This document shows positions 1 to 9,245 of a DNA stretch of 64,000 nt, one piece after another; position 1 is the stretch's first letter, and each line of letters starts with the position of its first letter. The stretch is from contig CALLPE010000006.1 of the NCBI GenBank assembly GCA_938015445.1, forward strand, positions 75,001 through 139,000, written 5' to 3'. A program made the translations under genes and the position numbers. The DNA is from an uncultured Pirellulales bacterium. GTDB taxonomy: Bacteria; Planctomycetota; Planctomycetia; Pirellulales; Thermoguttaceae. The notes under the pieces are model-generated. The model worked only from the letters and a program-made list of their open reading frames with translations. It had not been told where the DNA came from and ran no database searches.

Positions 1-208
1 CCTGCAAGGTTGCTTTCAAGGCAGCATTCTCGGCGAAAGTTGCGCCGTGCTCGGCAACTTCGATGGCTTCTGGAAAATCCGCAAGCGTGCGCAGCACTAT
101 CGGCAGCCGGGAAAACACTTGTACCAATTCGCTCGCCTTGCTTGCGTTTCGGGTCCCCAGCACAAGCAACTGTGGACGGTCGATCGGGAATGTTTCTTTT
201 TCTTTCAC
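1..208 (-). CDS. rdgB: RdgB/HAM1-family non-canonical purine NTP pyrophosphatase, 5' part only
   Basis: Reading the minus strand from a GTG at 208 gives 69 codons that run off the left edge of the window. The protein carries the HAM1 signature in order: a nucleotide-binding start LVLGTRNASKASEL (T-x-N-x-x-K), then LRTLADFPEA, then GATFAENAALKA. This family hydrolyses dITP, XTP and related deaminated nucleotides to the monophosphate and keeps them out of DNA. An in-frame TGA lies two codons upstream, so GTG is the first usable start; no good ribosome-binding site is seen. The gene is cut by the window edge, not broken. Family assignment is firm; the exact start is less so. Confidence 0.88.
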   Translation of the reverse strand, partial: MKEKETFPIDRPQLLVLGTRNASKASELVQVFSRLPIVLRTLADFPEAIEVAEHGATFAENAALKATLQ

Positions 209-580
209 AGCTCAAACAAGTTACATGATGGCGACGGCGATTGATAGACTCTAACCAAACGCCTTTCCCCGGTATTCGGCGCTCGGGAAAGCGGCTAATC
301 CAAGCCGTTGGGCAGTATTTGGTGCCAAAGCATTTTAGAACATTCCGTGTTAGGTGGCACCGCCGGGTTGTGCGGTAGTGCTCTGGCAATTCGGGTTGCG
401 GCGCGTAATGGGCCACCCAGATGCACGGCGGGGCAAGCCTGGCTTGCCACCCCTGCCAGCCGGTTTTCCCCATTTACCCAGGCTGAGAGCATACGAACAG
501 ATGCACAGTTGAGCAAGCCAGCGGTGCTGCCCTAACGCGCGGTTCTCTACCCACGCCGAGAACACAGAAGCAGAACCGCG
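209..580. other. Intergenic region with two related palindromic repeats
   Basis: No believable gene. The stretch lies between the rdgB start and the end of the 581 gene, both on the minus strand. It holds a strong hairpin at 432-448 and a degenerate second copy of the same motif near 499-533, both starting with CAGATGCAC. The hairpin could end transcription of the 581 gene. Confidence 0.6.
418..457. repeat. Dispersed palindromic element, copy A
   Basis: GGCAAGCC at 432-439 is followed by a single T and its exact complement GGCTTGCC at 441-448, with GG/CC pairing continuing outside around one bulge. The block begins CAGATGCACGG. A degenerate copy lies at 499-533 (same CAGATGCAC start, then GAGCAAGCC). 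A reverse-strand relative lies at 25813-25850. It may act as a terminator for the upstream gene, but the repeat nature suggests a small dispersed element. Confidence 0.55.
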
Positions 581-1765
581 TCACCAGTCGCGGGCGATCG
601 GCTGGCTGTACGCACTGCCGATAGATTTCTTGGGCACTTCCACGGGGATGGGCTGGGGGTCGAAATAAATTTCGCCCACTTCTGGCAGCGGCCCGAACTT
701 CTTGACGCTCACTCCGCCGGCGCCTCCCGGGCCTTGCACCGGATTGCCGCCGAAAGTCTGCATTATGGTGTAGATGCGAGGGTCGAGTTCGATTCGCCCG
801 TCGGGCCGCGGCGTGCCTACGCTGTCGAAACTGCCGATGGTCACGATGCTGGCGTACCGGTCGTGAAACTCGTATGCCTCCCAACCCTTCATGCGCAAGG
901 CCTCGGTCAATAAGTGTGCCTTCAAGGCCGCCATGGCAAGGTCGCTCGTCTGGCCAGGTTTGCTACGCTGCATCCTCTCGAACTCTTCCGGCGTCAGGGC
1001 CTCTTTTCCTTTGAAGGTCGCCACCAGCACGCTGTACTTGCCGGGGCATTTCAGCAGGCTGTGAGGTACGTCGCGATTCATCTGTTCGACCAGCGGGTCC
1101 AGTCCCGGTGGAACCAGCGCTTCCTTGGGCAACAGAGGATTGGGGGCCAGAAACGCCCTGCCCATCGGCCCCCATTTGCGCTTTTCGCTACCGATCATTT
1201 CGTGTACTTGCCGCTGGATCATCCGCCAGCCAGCCAGCGACTGATGCGTTACCTTACCCTCTTTGATTTCCAAGCACTCCGGCCGCGCATACTTGATTTT
1301 TTGCAAAGTCCGCTGCGCTTCTGGATCGTCCACCGAGCGATAGTTTCCCACCAGCACGGCGTATTCTTCTATTTCGCCGCCGTGCAAATATCGCATCCGC
1401 TGCGGCTGACCGAAGCGGTCTACTCCGCGGCCTATCGTTTCGCCGCGGTCGAACTTCACCTTGTGGACATACGCTTCCAACTTGTAGCGCTTGCGGAGCT
1501 CCAAGACCAACTCCTTGGCTTGCTGCTGCGCGCCTTCGCCCGAAAAACTGCAAGCGACGATCATCCACGGGCCGTTTTCGGCAGTGACAAAGTAGTCTTT
1601 TTCGGGGTCGCAGGAAACGCGGTTAGCGGAAATCAGCGCGCTCCACGGCGGAGCCGCCAGCACATCCGAGGCCGCTACCACTAAGCTCAGGGCAGCACAA
1701 CATGCCGCAATCGCCCTGCGAAACGCCCCGACCCGCCCAGGCGAGCAACTCGAAGCGAAATCCAT
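581..1765 (-). CDS. Exported protein with two SPOR-like segments, function unknown
   Basis: 394 aa. A basic N-terminus and hydrophobic run ending in VLAA look like a Sec signal peptide (residues 1-38). Two later segments share a strand-helix-strand pattern like SPOR (peptidoglycan-binding) domains: PWMIVACSFSGEGAQQQAK with YKLEAYVHK, and KYSVLVATFKGKEAL with MKGWEAYEFHDRY. Each is followed by a 'VGN/IGS' strand and a statement of a query-like segment. The start is ATG 1765, five bases after AGGAGG. A second AGGAGG precedes an in-frame ATG at 1813, but that start would put 16 residues before the signal peptide. No enzyme motif is seen. The SPOR comparison is by pattern only. Confidence 0.75.
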   Translation of the reverse strand: MDFASSCSPGRVGAFRRAIAACCAALSLVVAASDVLAAPPWSALISANRVSCDPEKDYFVTAENGPWMIVACSFSGEGAQQQAKELVLELRKRYKLEAYVHKVKFDRGETIGRGVDRFGQPQRMRYLHGGEIEEYAVLVGNYRSVDDPEAQRTLQKIKYARPECLEIKEGKVTHQSLAGWRMIQRQVHEMIGSEKRKWGPMGRAFLAPNPLLPKEALVPPGLDPLVEQMNRDVPHSLLKCPGKYSVLVATFKGKEALTPEEFERMQRSKPGQTSDLAMAALKAHLLTEALRMKGWEAYEFHDRYASIVTIGSFDSVGTPRPDGRIELDPRIYTIMQTFGGNPVQGPGGAGGVSVKKFGPLPEVGEIYFDPQPIPVEVPKKSIGSAYSQPIARDW

Positions 1766-2432
1766 GTAACCTCCTGCAATCGCAATTGTGCGTGCTGCCA
1801 GATTGGCCGGCATAGGTAATCTAGCCTCCTGATGTCGAGCTCGTGGGCGAAGAGTTTTTAATAAAGCGCAAGTCGCGTTTGGTGAAAAGCGATACTTGGC
1901 CGATGCGCGTTGGTCGACAAGCGGTCTGGAGTGTAGCGATTTCAGGCGAATTAAACCAGACCGTATTTTCCCACCTCCCACAAAAGGCAGACAAACTAGA
2001 GAATCTGGGAATGCGCCTTATCGGCAGCCAAAACCGCCACAGAGCGTGCGCAGGTCGCTCACATCAACCCCATAGCCTCAAGCGGAGCTTTTGCCGGCCA
2101 GAGCTGCCGGACGGTCTGTCGGCAGAGATGCGGGCGGTTACGCTCAGGAGCTAGGCAGTTTCTGGTTGAAACAGTCGCCAGCATTTCGTCGCGGCGCTGG
2201 TATCGTCGACAGGATAATCGCTTTGGTTCGACACGAGAAGCGAAACGCTGAGCAATACAATGTTTGGTGGACGCGACAACCGTTATGGCGCACAGGCTAT
2301 AGCGTGCATACCGCTACAGAACACTGATCTTGCCCGGTTTTCCGATATTTCGTAAAGTGTGGCAATCGCCGGTGCCGGGAGCGGGCAGCCGGTCAAGGAA
2401 GGGGAAAAGCTTGCTTCGGAGGGCAAGTGTCG
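1766..2432. other. Divergent intergenic region, no gene seen
   Basis: This 667-bp stretch separates the exported protein gene (minus) from squalene-hopene cyclase (plus) and should hold both promoters. Open frames here have no family resemblance and no ribosome-binding sites. I see no convincing repeat. Confidence 0.5.
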
Positions 2433-4532
2433 ATGCGGTTACGTAACTCGGACGCGGGAAGCCCCACGGTTTTCCAAAAGCAGTCTTCCACATTCGACGG
2501 CGACGTAGGAGTCATAACTCGCACGTTGAGCAGTCAGGTTCGCCGTGCCATCGCCCGGTGCCGAAGCTGGCTGCTTGCCCAGCAACATCCCGACGGCCAC
2601 TGGTGCGCCGAGTTGCAGGGCGACACCATCTTGGAAAGCGAAACCGTCTTATTGCTGGCGTACTTGGGCGAGCAGGACACCGCGCTGGCCCGCCGCGCCG
2701 CCGCTTACATCCGCCAACAGCAGCTTTCCGAAGGCGGCTGGGCAAAATATCCCGGCGGCAGCGTGGATGTTAACGTCAGCGTCAAAGCATATTTCGCCTT
2801 AAAGCTGACAGGCCATGACCCCAGTGCGGAGTATATGCAGCGCGCCCGGGGGGCGATTCTCGCCTCCGGCGGGGCCGACGCCGTAAACAGCTATACCCGC
2901 TACTACCTTGCCATGCTGGGGCAAATTTCCTACCAGCAATGTCCGGCTGTGCCTCCGGAGGTAGTGCTGTTGCCCCACTGGTTTCCGGCCAGTCTGGCGG
3001 GCGTGAGCGCCTGGTCGCGGACGATCATCGTGCCGCTGTCGATCGTCTCGGCCTTCCAGCCGGTTCGTGCCGTTGCGCCGCACTTGGGCATTCGGGAATT
3101 GTTTTTGCGGAAGCCGGAGGACTGGCCACCGCTGCGGTGTCCGGGCTTGCCCGGCGGGACTGGGCTGCTGAGTTGGGACCGGTTCTTCCGCACCGTGGAT
3201 CGGATGCTCCGTTGGTGTCAGCGTCGCCAACTGACCCCGTTGCGACGCAGGGCGATCGCTGCCGCCCATCGCTGGCTGCTTGAACACTTCCAGGGAAGCG
3301 ACGGTCCGGGGGCGATCTATCCGCCGATTGTCTGGAGCATCGTGGCACTGGGCTGTTTGGGGTACTCCGCCGAAAGCCCCGAAATGCGCTATCTCCGTCG
3401 CCAACTGGAAGCCCTTATCGTAGAAGACCTCGACGGCGATTCGCTGCGCATCCAGCCGTGCAAATCGCCGGTATGGGATACGGCGATTTCTGTCCGCGCG
3501 CTGGCGGCTGCCGGCATTCCGCCGCAGGCACCGCCGATGCAGCAGGCTATTGGATGGCTGTTGGACCGCCAAATCCGCCGCCAGGGCGACTGGGCAGCGA
3601 TGGTCGAGGCCGAGCCGGGCGGTTGGTGTTTCGAGTACCATAACGACTTCTACCCAGACAACGACGACACGGCTATGGTGCTGATGGCCCTGCGCACCCA
3701 GTTCGATGATCCGCCACAGCCACCCGACGGCTTTCCCGGCCAATTGCGCTTGCTGGAAACCGACTGCCTACCCCACGAAGACCAACAGCAGCAGATCGAG
3801 TTGATGGCCCGCTCTGCCGAAGCCATCGACCGCGGGTTGCGCTGGCTGCTGGCTATGCAGAACGACGACGGCGGTTGGGGCGCCTTCGACCGCAACAACA
3901 ACCGGCAGTTCCTGTGTTACGTGCCCTTTGCCGACCACAACGCCATGATCGACCCTAGCACGCCCGACCTGAGCGGCAGGGTGCTTCAGGCGCTGGGCAA
4001 ACTGGGACTGCGCACCGGCGACCCGGTCGTCGACCGCGCCGTGGCCTATCTCCGCCGCGCCCAAGAGCCAGACGGCAGTTGGTTCGGCCGCTGGGGAGTC
4101 AACTACATCTACGGAACCTGGCAGGTCATCAGCGGACTTGCCGCCGTAGGCGTACCGCCGGATGACCCGACAGTGGTGGCGGGCGCTAATTGGCTGCTGG
4201 CTCATCAGCAACCATGCGGCGGCTGGGGCGAATCACCCAACAGCTACGAAACTCCCAATTGCCGGGGTCAAGGGCCGCCGACGGCTTCCCAGACCGCGTG
4301 GGCCATCATGGGTCTAATGGCCGCTGGAATGCGCCAACATGCGGCGGTAACACGCGGCGTGCAGTACCTGCTGCGTACCCAAGAGCCGGACGGCACGTGG
4401 GACGAGCCACAGTTCACCGGCACCGGTTTCCCGCGCGTCTTCTACCTGCGGTACGATTATTACCGCATCTACTTCCCGCTGATGGCCCTAGGGCAGTGGG
4501 CCGCTGCCACCGCAATAGACGGGCAAGGTTGA
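2433..4532 (+). CDS. shc: Squalene-hopene cyclase
   Basis: 699 aa. Cyclises squalene to hopene or diplopterol at the membrane face, giving hopanoids. The acid motif DNDDTA (family form DxDDTA) lies near residues 409-414 and supplies the proton donor. Typical QW repeats stabilise the barrel: QHPDGHW near the N-terminus, QNDDGGWGAFD, QEPDGSWFGRWG and QQPCGGWGESP. The length is about 60 residues above the usual 630-650, mostly in an N-terminal extension. GGAGGG at 2418-2423 sits nine bases before ATG 2433; a GTG at 2427 is also in frame but too close. It stands alone: no squalene synthase genes are seen in the window. The 3' end is tandemly duplicated past the stop (see repeat at 4525). Confidence 0.95.
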   Translation: MRLRNSDAGSPTVFQKQSSTFDGDVGVITRTLSSQVRRAIARCRSWLLAQQHPDGHWCAELQGDTILESETVLLLAYLGEQDTALARRAAAYIRQQQLSEGGWAKYPGGSVDVNVSVKAYFALKLTGHDPSAEYMQRARGAILASGGADAVNSYTRYYLAMLGQISYQQCPAVPPEVVLLPHWFPASLAGVSAWSRTIIVPLSIVSAFQPVRAVAPHLGIRELFLRKPEDWPPLRCPGLPGGTGLLSWDRFFRTVDRMLRWCQRRQLTPLRRRAIAAAHRWLLEHFQGSDGPGAIYPPIVWSIVALGCLGYSAESPEMRYLRRQLEALIVEDLDGDSLRIQPCKSPVWDTAISVRALAAAGIPPQAPPMQQAIGWLLDRQIRRQGDWAAMVEAEPGGWCFEYHNDFYPDNDDTAMVLMALRTQFDDPPQPPDGFPGQLRLLETDCLPHEDQQQQIELMARSAEAIDRGLRWLLAMQNDDGGWGAFDRNNNRQFLCYVPFADHNAMIDPSTPDLSGRVLQALGKLGLRTGDPVVDRAVAYLRRAQEPDGSWFGRWGVNYIYGTWQVISGLAAVGVPPDDPTVVAGANWLLAHQQPCGGWGESPNSYETPNCRGQGPPTASQTAWAIMGLMAAGMRQHAAVTRGVQYLLRTQEPDGTWDEPQFTGTGFPRVFYLRYDYYRIYFPLMALGQWAAATAIDGQG

Positions 4533-4552
4533 GCGAAAAAGGTTGAGCGAAT
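4525..4552 (+). repeat. 14-bp tandem duplication across the shc stop codon
   Basis: Two adjacent units, 4525-4538 and 4539-4552, both begin AAGGTTGAGCGA and differ at one base. The shc stop TGA (4530-4532) lies in the first unit, so the copy starts from the gene's own end. Confidence 0.85.
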
Positions 4553-4630
4553 CCGAGCAGACCGTTACTCGAGCTGTTGTGTGCTTTGCCGCGGCGGAAC
4601 GGCGCACCGCTGGAGTTCGACTGAGTTACG

Positions 4631-4706
4631 ACCGGACCACAAGCAGATCACCGGACCAGGGGAGATCACCCAGAGCAGGAGCAGATGACCGGACCAGGAG
4701 CATAAG
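4631..4706 (+). repeat. Degenerate 19-bp tandem repeat, about four units
   Basis: The core ACCGGACCA recurs at 4631, 4650 and 4688, with a diverged unit near 4668-4669, giving a 19-bp ladder. Units read AGATCACCGGACCAGG and close variants. It fills the space between shc and the zinc-ribbon gene. Confidence 0.75.
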
Positions 4707-4891
4707 CGCCCCGATGACCCGCCAACTGAAGCCTCCGGGCGGAAAAGCGCGGGAACTGGGTGGTGCTGCGATGGACATCAGGCCGCCAGCGGTTCAAAAT
4801 ATATGCAGAGCCGAACGTATTGCGGCTCGGACGGAACGTCTTGTCGCGGTTATCTCCGATTTTGACGTCCACTGGCGGTGGCGGTGCAGCC

Positions 4892-5509
4892 ATGCCCTTC
4901 CAATTCTTGTGCCCACACGGTCATGTGCTTCAGGCCGACGAGTCGCAGGTCGGCCTCCAGTGTCTGTGCCCCTATTGCGGACAGCAGTTCCTGGTTCCCT
5001 CGCCGATTGCACAATCGCCAGGCTCGCAGCCACCAGGAGCGCAAATGCCAGGGGGGCAGACGCATATTCCGGTGCTTGAGTCCGGCCATGTTAGTTCGCA
5101 CGCGGTCCAGTCCAGCCTCGGCGCGGGCGTCGCGGGGGGGCAAGTTTCCTCGGGCGCCGGCGTGATGGGGGCGCAAGTTTCTTCCACCGGCTCCGTGCAA
5201 CAGACTTCTGCCCCTGGTTTTGCGTTATTCCCTGGCGCGCAGCAGGGTGTGCTTCACATAGTGTGCCCGTCGGGCCACGTATTGGAGACGCCCCGCGAAA
5301 TGATCGGCGAAGACGCTATTTGCCCATTCTGCCACGTTCAGTTCCGCTTGCGCTACGAGAACAGCCTAGAATACCGCAAGCAGCGGCAGGCCGAGCGCGA
5401 GCGACGCGAGCTGGAGCGAGGCAAGGCGTGGATGCAATGGGCGTTTGCCATCGCCGCAGTGGTAGTGCTGGGCGTGATCTTGCTGTTCGCCGCTTCGGCT
5501 TCGCGGTAA
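4892..5509 (+). CDS. Tail-anchored double zinc-ribbon protein
   Basis: 205 aa. Two CxxC-type zinc ribbons bracket a low-complexity linker. The first is CPHGH near residue 6 with CPYCGQQF. The second is CPSGHVLETPRE with CPFCHVQF near residue 150. The linker (about residues 40-120) is rich in Gly, Ser, Gln and Pro. A charged helix full of Arg and Glu follows, then a single hydrophobic segment at the C-terminus (WMQWAFAIAAVVVLGVIL), so the ribbons face the cytoplasm on a tail-anchored protein. The function is unknown; planctomycetes carry many such proteins. ATG 4892 was chosen because it directly precedes the first ribbon; an upstream in-frame start would add 44 residues with no recognisable feature. 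The ribosome-binding site is weak. Confidence 0.8.
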   Translation: MPFQFLCPHGHVLQADESQVGLQCLCPYCGQQFLVPSPIAQSPGSQPPGAQMPGGQTHIPVLESGHVSSHAVQSSLGAGVAGGQVSSGAGVMGAQVSSTGSVQQTSAPGFALFPGAQQGVLHIVCPSGHVLETPREMIGEDAICPFCHVQFRLRYENSLEYRKQRQAERERRELERGKAWMQWAFAIAAVVVLGVILLFAASASR

Positions 5510-5565
5510 ACAGGGCCGGCGATGGTTTCGCCCTCGCCCTGCCGAAATTGCCTTTTGCCGCGCCG

Positions 5566-6828
5566 CTATTTCTTCGGCTTTTCCGGCGGTTTGATCTTCG
5601 CCATTTCTTCAGGGGTGAACTTGCTGTTGGCAATAGGCCCCGGCTCCCAACACTGTTCCAGTTTGCTAGGCTTGGGTTGCTGAATGGGAATGAGGAACAC
5701 TTCTTCGCCGGTAGCGTCTTTTTCAATTTTGCCGCCGGCGGATACGACGACCTGTCGGGCGAGCTTCTCGCACACGTCGATGACCTGCGGGAAGCTGTAG
5801 GCAGTGTAGCTGAACTTTCGGTTCATATCCAGTTTCTCAGTGAACCGGGCGGGGATTTTCGAGGCACCGACCGTGGTAAACAGCACCCCGGCAGCGTTCG
5901 ATGGATTGCAGTCGCTATCCTGCCCGCACCGCATGGAGATTATGACGGTCTGGTCCAAGTCACGCTTCCCATACAGCAGCCCCATCACAATGTACGCCCC
6001 GTTGATCTTGGCGTCGATGTTAAAATTCCCTTTGGTGCACGAGAACCTGCGATACGCCGGATTCTTGTTGTACTTCTCTTCGATCTTGTGCCAGGTTTTT
6101 TGCCAGTCGTTAGGTTCCTGGCGGTACCAGGCCAACACGTCGCGGATGCACTCGGCGTACTGGCTTTCGGCTGGGATGCACTTCAATCCGGCCTCGACGA
6201 TTTTCACCGGATCGTCCTCGAAGAACGCCTCGGCGTACATGCCGCCGACAAACTGGCCCCCGTACAGTCCGTCGCCGTAGTTCATCAACCGCCCGAACAC
6301 TTCTCCCAAGGCAATGACCGTGTTAGGCAGTCCGGGAGCAATCAGCCCGGAAAAGTCAGCCTCGATCTGGTAGTCGATGTCGTCGGCGTGCTTGTTGAAT
6401 TGGGGGTGTCCGCTATCGGGCGGAGCGATTCCGGCGCGCAGGTTCTTGCGGCCCGCATCGTTGGCGTGCCACAGGGCGTATCCGCTGTTGGCGAAGTCGA
6501 TACCTGCCTGCCGGATCGACACTCCCAGGCCGTAATCTTCCAGGGTTTTCAGGAATGTCATTTCCACGTACAAGTCGTCGTTGCCGTGCTGGTTGACCAT
6601 TTCCGGTTTCCAGACCGGTACTTTGTCTTCGGGCATGATCTGGGCTTGCCAGTGGAACTCGGTCGGCGCGCCCCAGCCAACGCCCACCATTTGACCTATC
6701 CAGCCGCCTTTCATCTTGTCGACGTACACCTTGACCGGCAGCCGACGGACGTTCTCCTGACCCACGGCGTCGTTCCACAATAATGCCGCGCAAGCCGTTA
6801 CAACCACGCTCAACAAGTACTTTCCCAT
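5566..6828 (-). CDS. Exported ADP-ribosylglycohydrolase-family protein
   Basis: 420 aa. A Sec signal peptide covers about residues 1-23. The mature part shows the ADP-ribosylglycohydrolase fold motifs in order: GGWIGQMVGVGWGAPTEF, then HGNDDLYVEMTFL (the metal-binding acidic pair), then HADDIDY, and CGQDSDCNPSNAAGVL (family GxDxDT-like). Family enzymes cleave ADP-ribose bonds or related N-glycosidic linkages with two magnesium ions. An exported member cannot be assumed to act on ADP-ribosylated proteins, and in planctomycetes such proteins may act on other glycosides. AGGAGT six bases before ATG 6828 supports the start. The substrate is unknown. Confidence 0.85.
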   Translation of the reverse strand: MGKYLLSVVVTACAALLWNDAVGQENVRRLPVKVYVDKMKGGWIGQMVGVGWGAPTEFHWQAQIMPEDKVPVWKPEMVNQHGNDDLYVEMTFLKTLEDYGLGVSIRQAGIDFANSGYALWHANDAGRKNLRAGIAPPDSGHPQFNKHADDIDYQIEADFSGLIAPGLPNTVIALGEVFGRLMNYGDGLYGGQFVGGMYAEAFFEDDPVKIVEAGLKCIPAESQYAECIRDVLAWYRQEPNDWQKTWHKIEEKYNKNPAYRRFSCTKGNFNIDAKINGAYIVMGLLYGKRDLDQTVIISMRCGQDSDCNPSNAAGVLFTTVGASKIPARFTEKLDMNRKFSYTAYSFPQVIDVCEKLARQVVVSAGGKIEKDATGEEVFLIPIQQPKPSKLEQCWEPGPIANSKFTPEEMAKIKPPEKPKK

Positions 6829-7146
6829 CGTGCGACTCCTACCAGAAAAAGCGTTTGCAACCCCAGCGTCGCCATCGATTCCGTCCGCCACGTCTACTTG
6901 CCATGAAGCAACTGCATTAAGCAATCTTTCGGATTATATTCGCGGGCGTCCGGAAATTAAATCCCGTCGCTCGGCAATTGTCGCCCCACCAGCAGTCTGC
7001 TATTCTCAACAACTTGGCGAAGCCTTGCGCGAGGGCTTTTTTTCCGGCCGCTTCGCCATAGTTTGCGAACGAAACAACGCGGCGGTGGCCTGGTCATGGG
7101 GCGATTTAGCAGTGGCAGGACGTTTGCTTGCTTTTGGGGATGACCG
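6829..7146. other. Divergent intergenic region
   Basis: 318 bp between the ADP-ribosylglycohydrolase gene (minus) and hemL (plus). It probably holds both promoters. No gene or convincing repeat is seen. Confidence 0.45.
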
Positions 7147-8436
7147 ATGGCGGCGCGCGAGCTGAGCCGGACGGCTTTCGCCCGGGCAAAACAATTGATA
7201 CCCGGCGGGGTCAACTCCCCGGCTCGGGCCTTCGGCGCGGTGGGCGGAGAGCCGCTTTTCATCGCCCGGGGTCAGGGTGCGTATCTGTTCGACATCGACG
7301 GCAATCGCTACCTCGACTACGTTGGTTCGTGGGGGCCGATGATCCTCGGCCATGCCCATCCAGAGGTGGTCGAGGCCATCGCGCGGGCTGCCCGTAACGG
7401 CACCAGCTTCGGCGCCCCAACAGAAGCCGAAAGCGAATTGGCCGAGCTGATTATCGAGGCCGTGCCTTCGGTCGACAAGGTCCGACTGGTCAACTCCGGC
7501 ACCGAGGCCACCATGAGCGCCATCCGACTGGCGCGCGGCGTTACAGCTCGGCCGATGGTGGTGAAGTTCGCAGGCTGCTATCACGGACACGTTGACAGCC
7601 TGCTGGTGGCTGCCGGTAGCTCAGCGGCCACGCTGGGCGTGCCAAACTCGCCGGGAGTGACCCCGGGCACCGCGGCCGATACCCTAGTTCTGCCCTACAA
7701 CGACCCACAAGCGCTGGAAGCGGCCTTCGACCGCCACGGCCAGAAGATTGCCTGCGTGATTGTCGAGCCGGTGGTGGGGAACATGGGCTGCGTCAATCCC
7801 ACCCGAGAGTTCCTCGACGCGCTGGGCAGTCTGCCGCGCCGCCATGGCGCACTGTTGGTGTTCGACGAGGTAATGACCGGTTTCCGTGTGGCGTATGGCG
7901 GGGCACAATCGCTGCTGGGTGTGACGCCGGACCTGACGACCTTGGGAAAAATCATCGGCGGCGGATTGCCCGTGGGCGCTTACGGCGGTGCGGCCGAAAT
8001 CATGGACCACGTATTGCCAGCCGGGAAGGTGTTTCAGGCCGGCACGCTCAGCGGCAATCCGCTGGCGACGGCAGCAGGCATCGCCACACTCAACGTCCTG
8101 CGGCGAACAAATCCGTATCCGCGCTTGGAGATGTTGTCTGCCCGGCTGGCCGATGGACTGCGGCAAGCCGCGGCCGAGGCGGGCGTGCCGGCGACCATTG
8201 GGCGCTGCGGCTCGATGATGACTCTGTTCTTCAGTCAGCATCCGGTCCGCGATTGGCAGACCGCTTCCGCCTGCGACACGGCAAGATTCGCCCGCTACTT
8301 CTGGGGCATGATCGACCGGGGCGTGTACATGCCCTGTAGTCAGTTCGAGGCCTTCTTCGTGTCGGCGGCCCACTCCGAGCAGGACATCGAAGATACCATC
8401 GCAGCGGCCAAACAGGTGCTCCGCGGACTGGTGTAA
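7147..8436 (+). CDS. hemL: Glutamate-1-semialdehyde 2,1-aminomutase
   Basis: 429 aa, the usual family length. PLP enzyme of the C5 haem pathway that turns glutamate-1-semialdehyde into 5-aminolevulinate in the cytoplasm. The N-terminus [11 protein letters not shown] is diagnostic. [16 protein letters not shown] binds the cofactor phosphate, [12 protein letters not shown] carries the Asp contacting the PLP ring, and [17 protein letters not shown] holds the Schiff-base lysine at residue 268. GGGGA six bases before ATG 7147 fits as ribosome-binding site. No other haem gene lies next to it. A terminator-like hairpin follows at 8474. Confidence 0.96.
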   Translation: MAARELSRTAFARAKQLIPGGVNSPARAFGAVGGEPLFIARGQGAYLFDIDGNRYLDYVGSWGPMILGHAHPEVVEAIARAARNGTSFGAPTEAESELAELIIEAVPSVDKVRLVNSGTEATMSAIRLARGVTARPMVVKFAGCYHGHVDSLLVAAGSSAATLGVPNSPGVTPGTAADTLVLPYNDPQALEAAFDRHGQKIACVIVEPVVGNMGCVNPTREFLDALGSLPRRHGALLVFDEVMTGFRVAYGGAQSLLGVTPDLTTLGKIIGGGLPVGAYGGAAEIMDHVLPAGKVFQAGTLSGNPLATAAGIATLNVLRRTNPYPRLEMLSARLADGLRQAAAEAGVPATIGRCGSMMTLFFSQHPVRDWQTASACDTARFARYFWGMIDRGVYMPCSQFEAFFVSAAHSEQDIEDTIAAAKQVLRGLV

Positions 8437-8473
8437 AAGCACGTCACGGCTGCGCTTGGGCTTTCGGGGTCGA

Positions 8474-8490
8474 TGGGGTGAAACGCCCCA
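8474..8490 (+). terminator. Terminator-like hairpin after hemL
   Basis: TGGGGTG, loop AAA, CGCCCCA form a seven-pair stem with one G-U pair, 38 bases past the hemL stop. A short T-containing run (CCGTTTAA) follows but there is no true U-tract. Confidence 0.5.
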
Positions 8491-8738
8491 CCGTTTAACT
8501 TAACCTAGTGTGCCTCGTGGACCGCTACTGTCGGCCGCGCAGCCGGCCAAGGGCGCCGGGCGCTTTGCTTTTCGGCACTGCTCTCTGCTCGGTGAGTTTT
8601 GACCAACTGCCGTGGGGTATAGGCGGCGATGAAACAGTGGGAACGCAAGCACGGGTGAGTCGGTGGGTTACACTTCCAAGCAGGCAAATGGTGAGCAAAC
8701 GCTAAAACGCTAAAGTTTAACTCGACCCTAATTTTCGC

Positions 8739-8766
8739 TTGACAAAAAATCCAGAATGGAAATACT
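8739..8766 (+). promoter_or_regulatory. Candidate sigma-70-type promoter for the 80-aa protein gene
   Basis: A perfect TTGACA at 8739-8744 is followed after 16 bases by AATACT (4 of 6 matches to the -10 consensus). It lies about 110 bases before the start of the small gene at 8875 in an AT-rich patch. Confidence 0.45.
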
Positions 8767-8874
8767 GAATCACATCTTAGTTGCTCATCTTTCGGTTAAG
8801 ATGGACGTGCGATAAGCCTGGATAGCTTTTCGCTGTCGTAGTTTGCCTTGTCGGTTTACGTAAGGAGCAGTGCT

Positions 8875-9117
8875 GTGCCGAAGTCCGTGCTGGAAGCGAT
8901 CAGGATGGGACTTTGGGATTTCGAGCCCCCGGATGTGGACGAAATGTCGTTCGAGGCGGCTGACGCGATGCCCGGCACCCCGGAAAAAATCAACATCTTG
9001 GCCGAACGGGTGCGCAAAGGCTTGCCGCTGTGGCACAAGTACGACCGAGTGGACATGGACGCCCCGCCTCCACCCCGGCCTCTACGCAAATCCAAACAAG
9101 ATAATGGTTATACGTAA
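8875..9117 (+). CDS. Small conserved-looking protein of unknown function (80 aa)
   Basis: A GTG start at 8875 lies seven bases after AAGGAG and gives an 80-aa acidic protein. It opens PKSVLEAIRMGLWDFEPP, continues with MPGTPEKINILAERVRKG and GLPLWHKYDR, and ends in a proline-rich basic tail. I recall similar short proteins as common in planctomycetes, but have no function for them. There are no Cys motifs, membrane segment or DNA-binding motif. The good ribosome-binding site, upstream promoter and downstream hairpin all argue for a real gene. A longer in-frame start at 8848 is not supported by a ribosome-binding site. Confidence 0.8.
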   Translation: MPKSVLEAIRMGLWDFEPPDVDEMSFEAADAMPGTPEKINILAERVRKGLPLWHKYDRVDMDAPPPPRPLRKSKQDNGYT

Positions 9118-9135
9118 AGTTGTGTAACTTTGCGT
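9112..9135 (+). terminator. Hairpin overlapping the stop codon of the 80-aa protein gene
   Basis: ACGTAAAGTT and AACTTTGCGT pair as a ten-pair stem with one G-U pair and loop GTGT. The stop codon TAA (9115-9117) is inside the left arm. No U-tract follows. Confidence 0.45.
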
Positions 9136-9245
9136 ACTCAACGTTCGCATTGGGCCGGCGGTCAATGGCCAGGCCGTCGGTAGGCGCATGCGCCGGGTAG
9201 GCCGAACACACTCAAGCACATGCGTGCGGTGCTCAACGGTGCCGG

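Noticed and set aside
4543-5079. Open frame of 178 codons just after shc
   Set aside because: Runs through the 14-bp and 19-bp repeats and overlaps the zinc-ribbon gene in another frame; no ribosome-binding site or domain.
5263-6783. Open frame of 506 codons on the plus strand
   Set aside because: Antisense to the ADP-ribosylglycohydrolase gene, which has signal peptide, motifs and ribosome-binding site.
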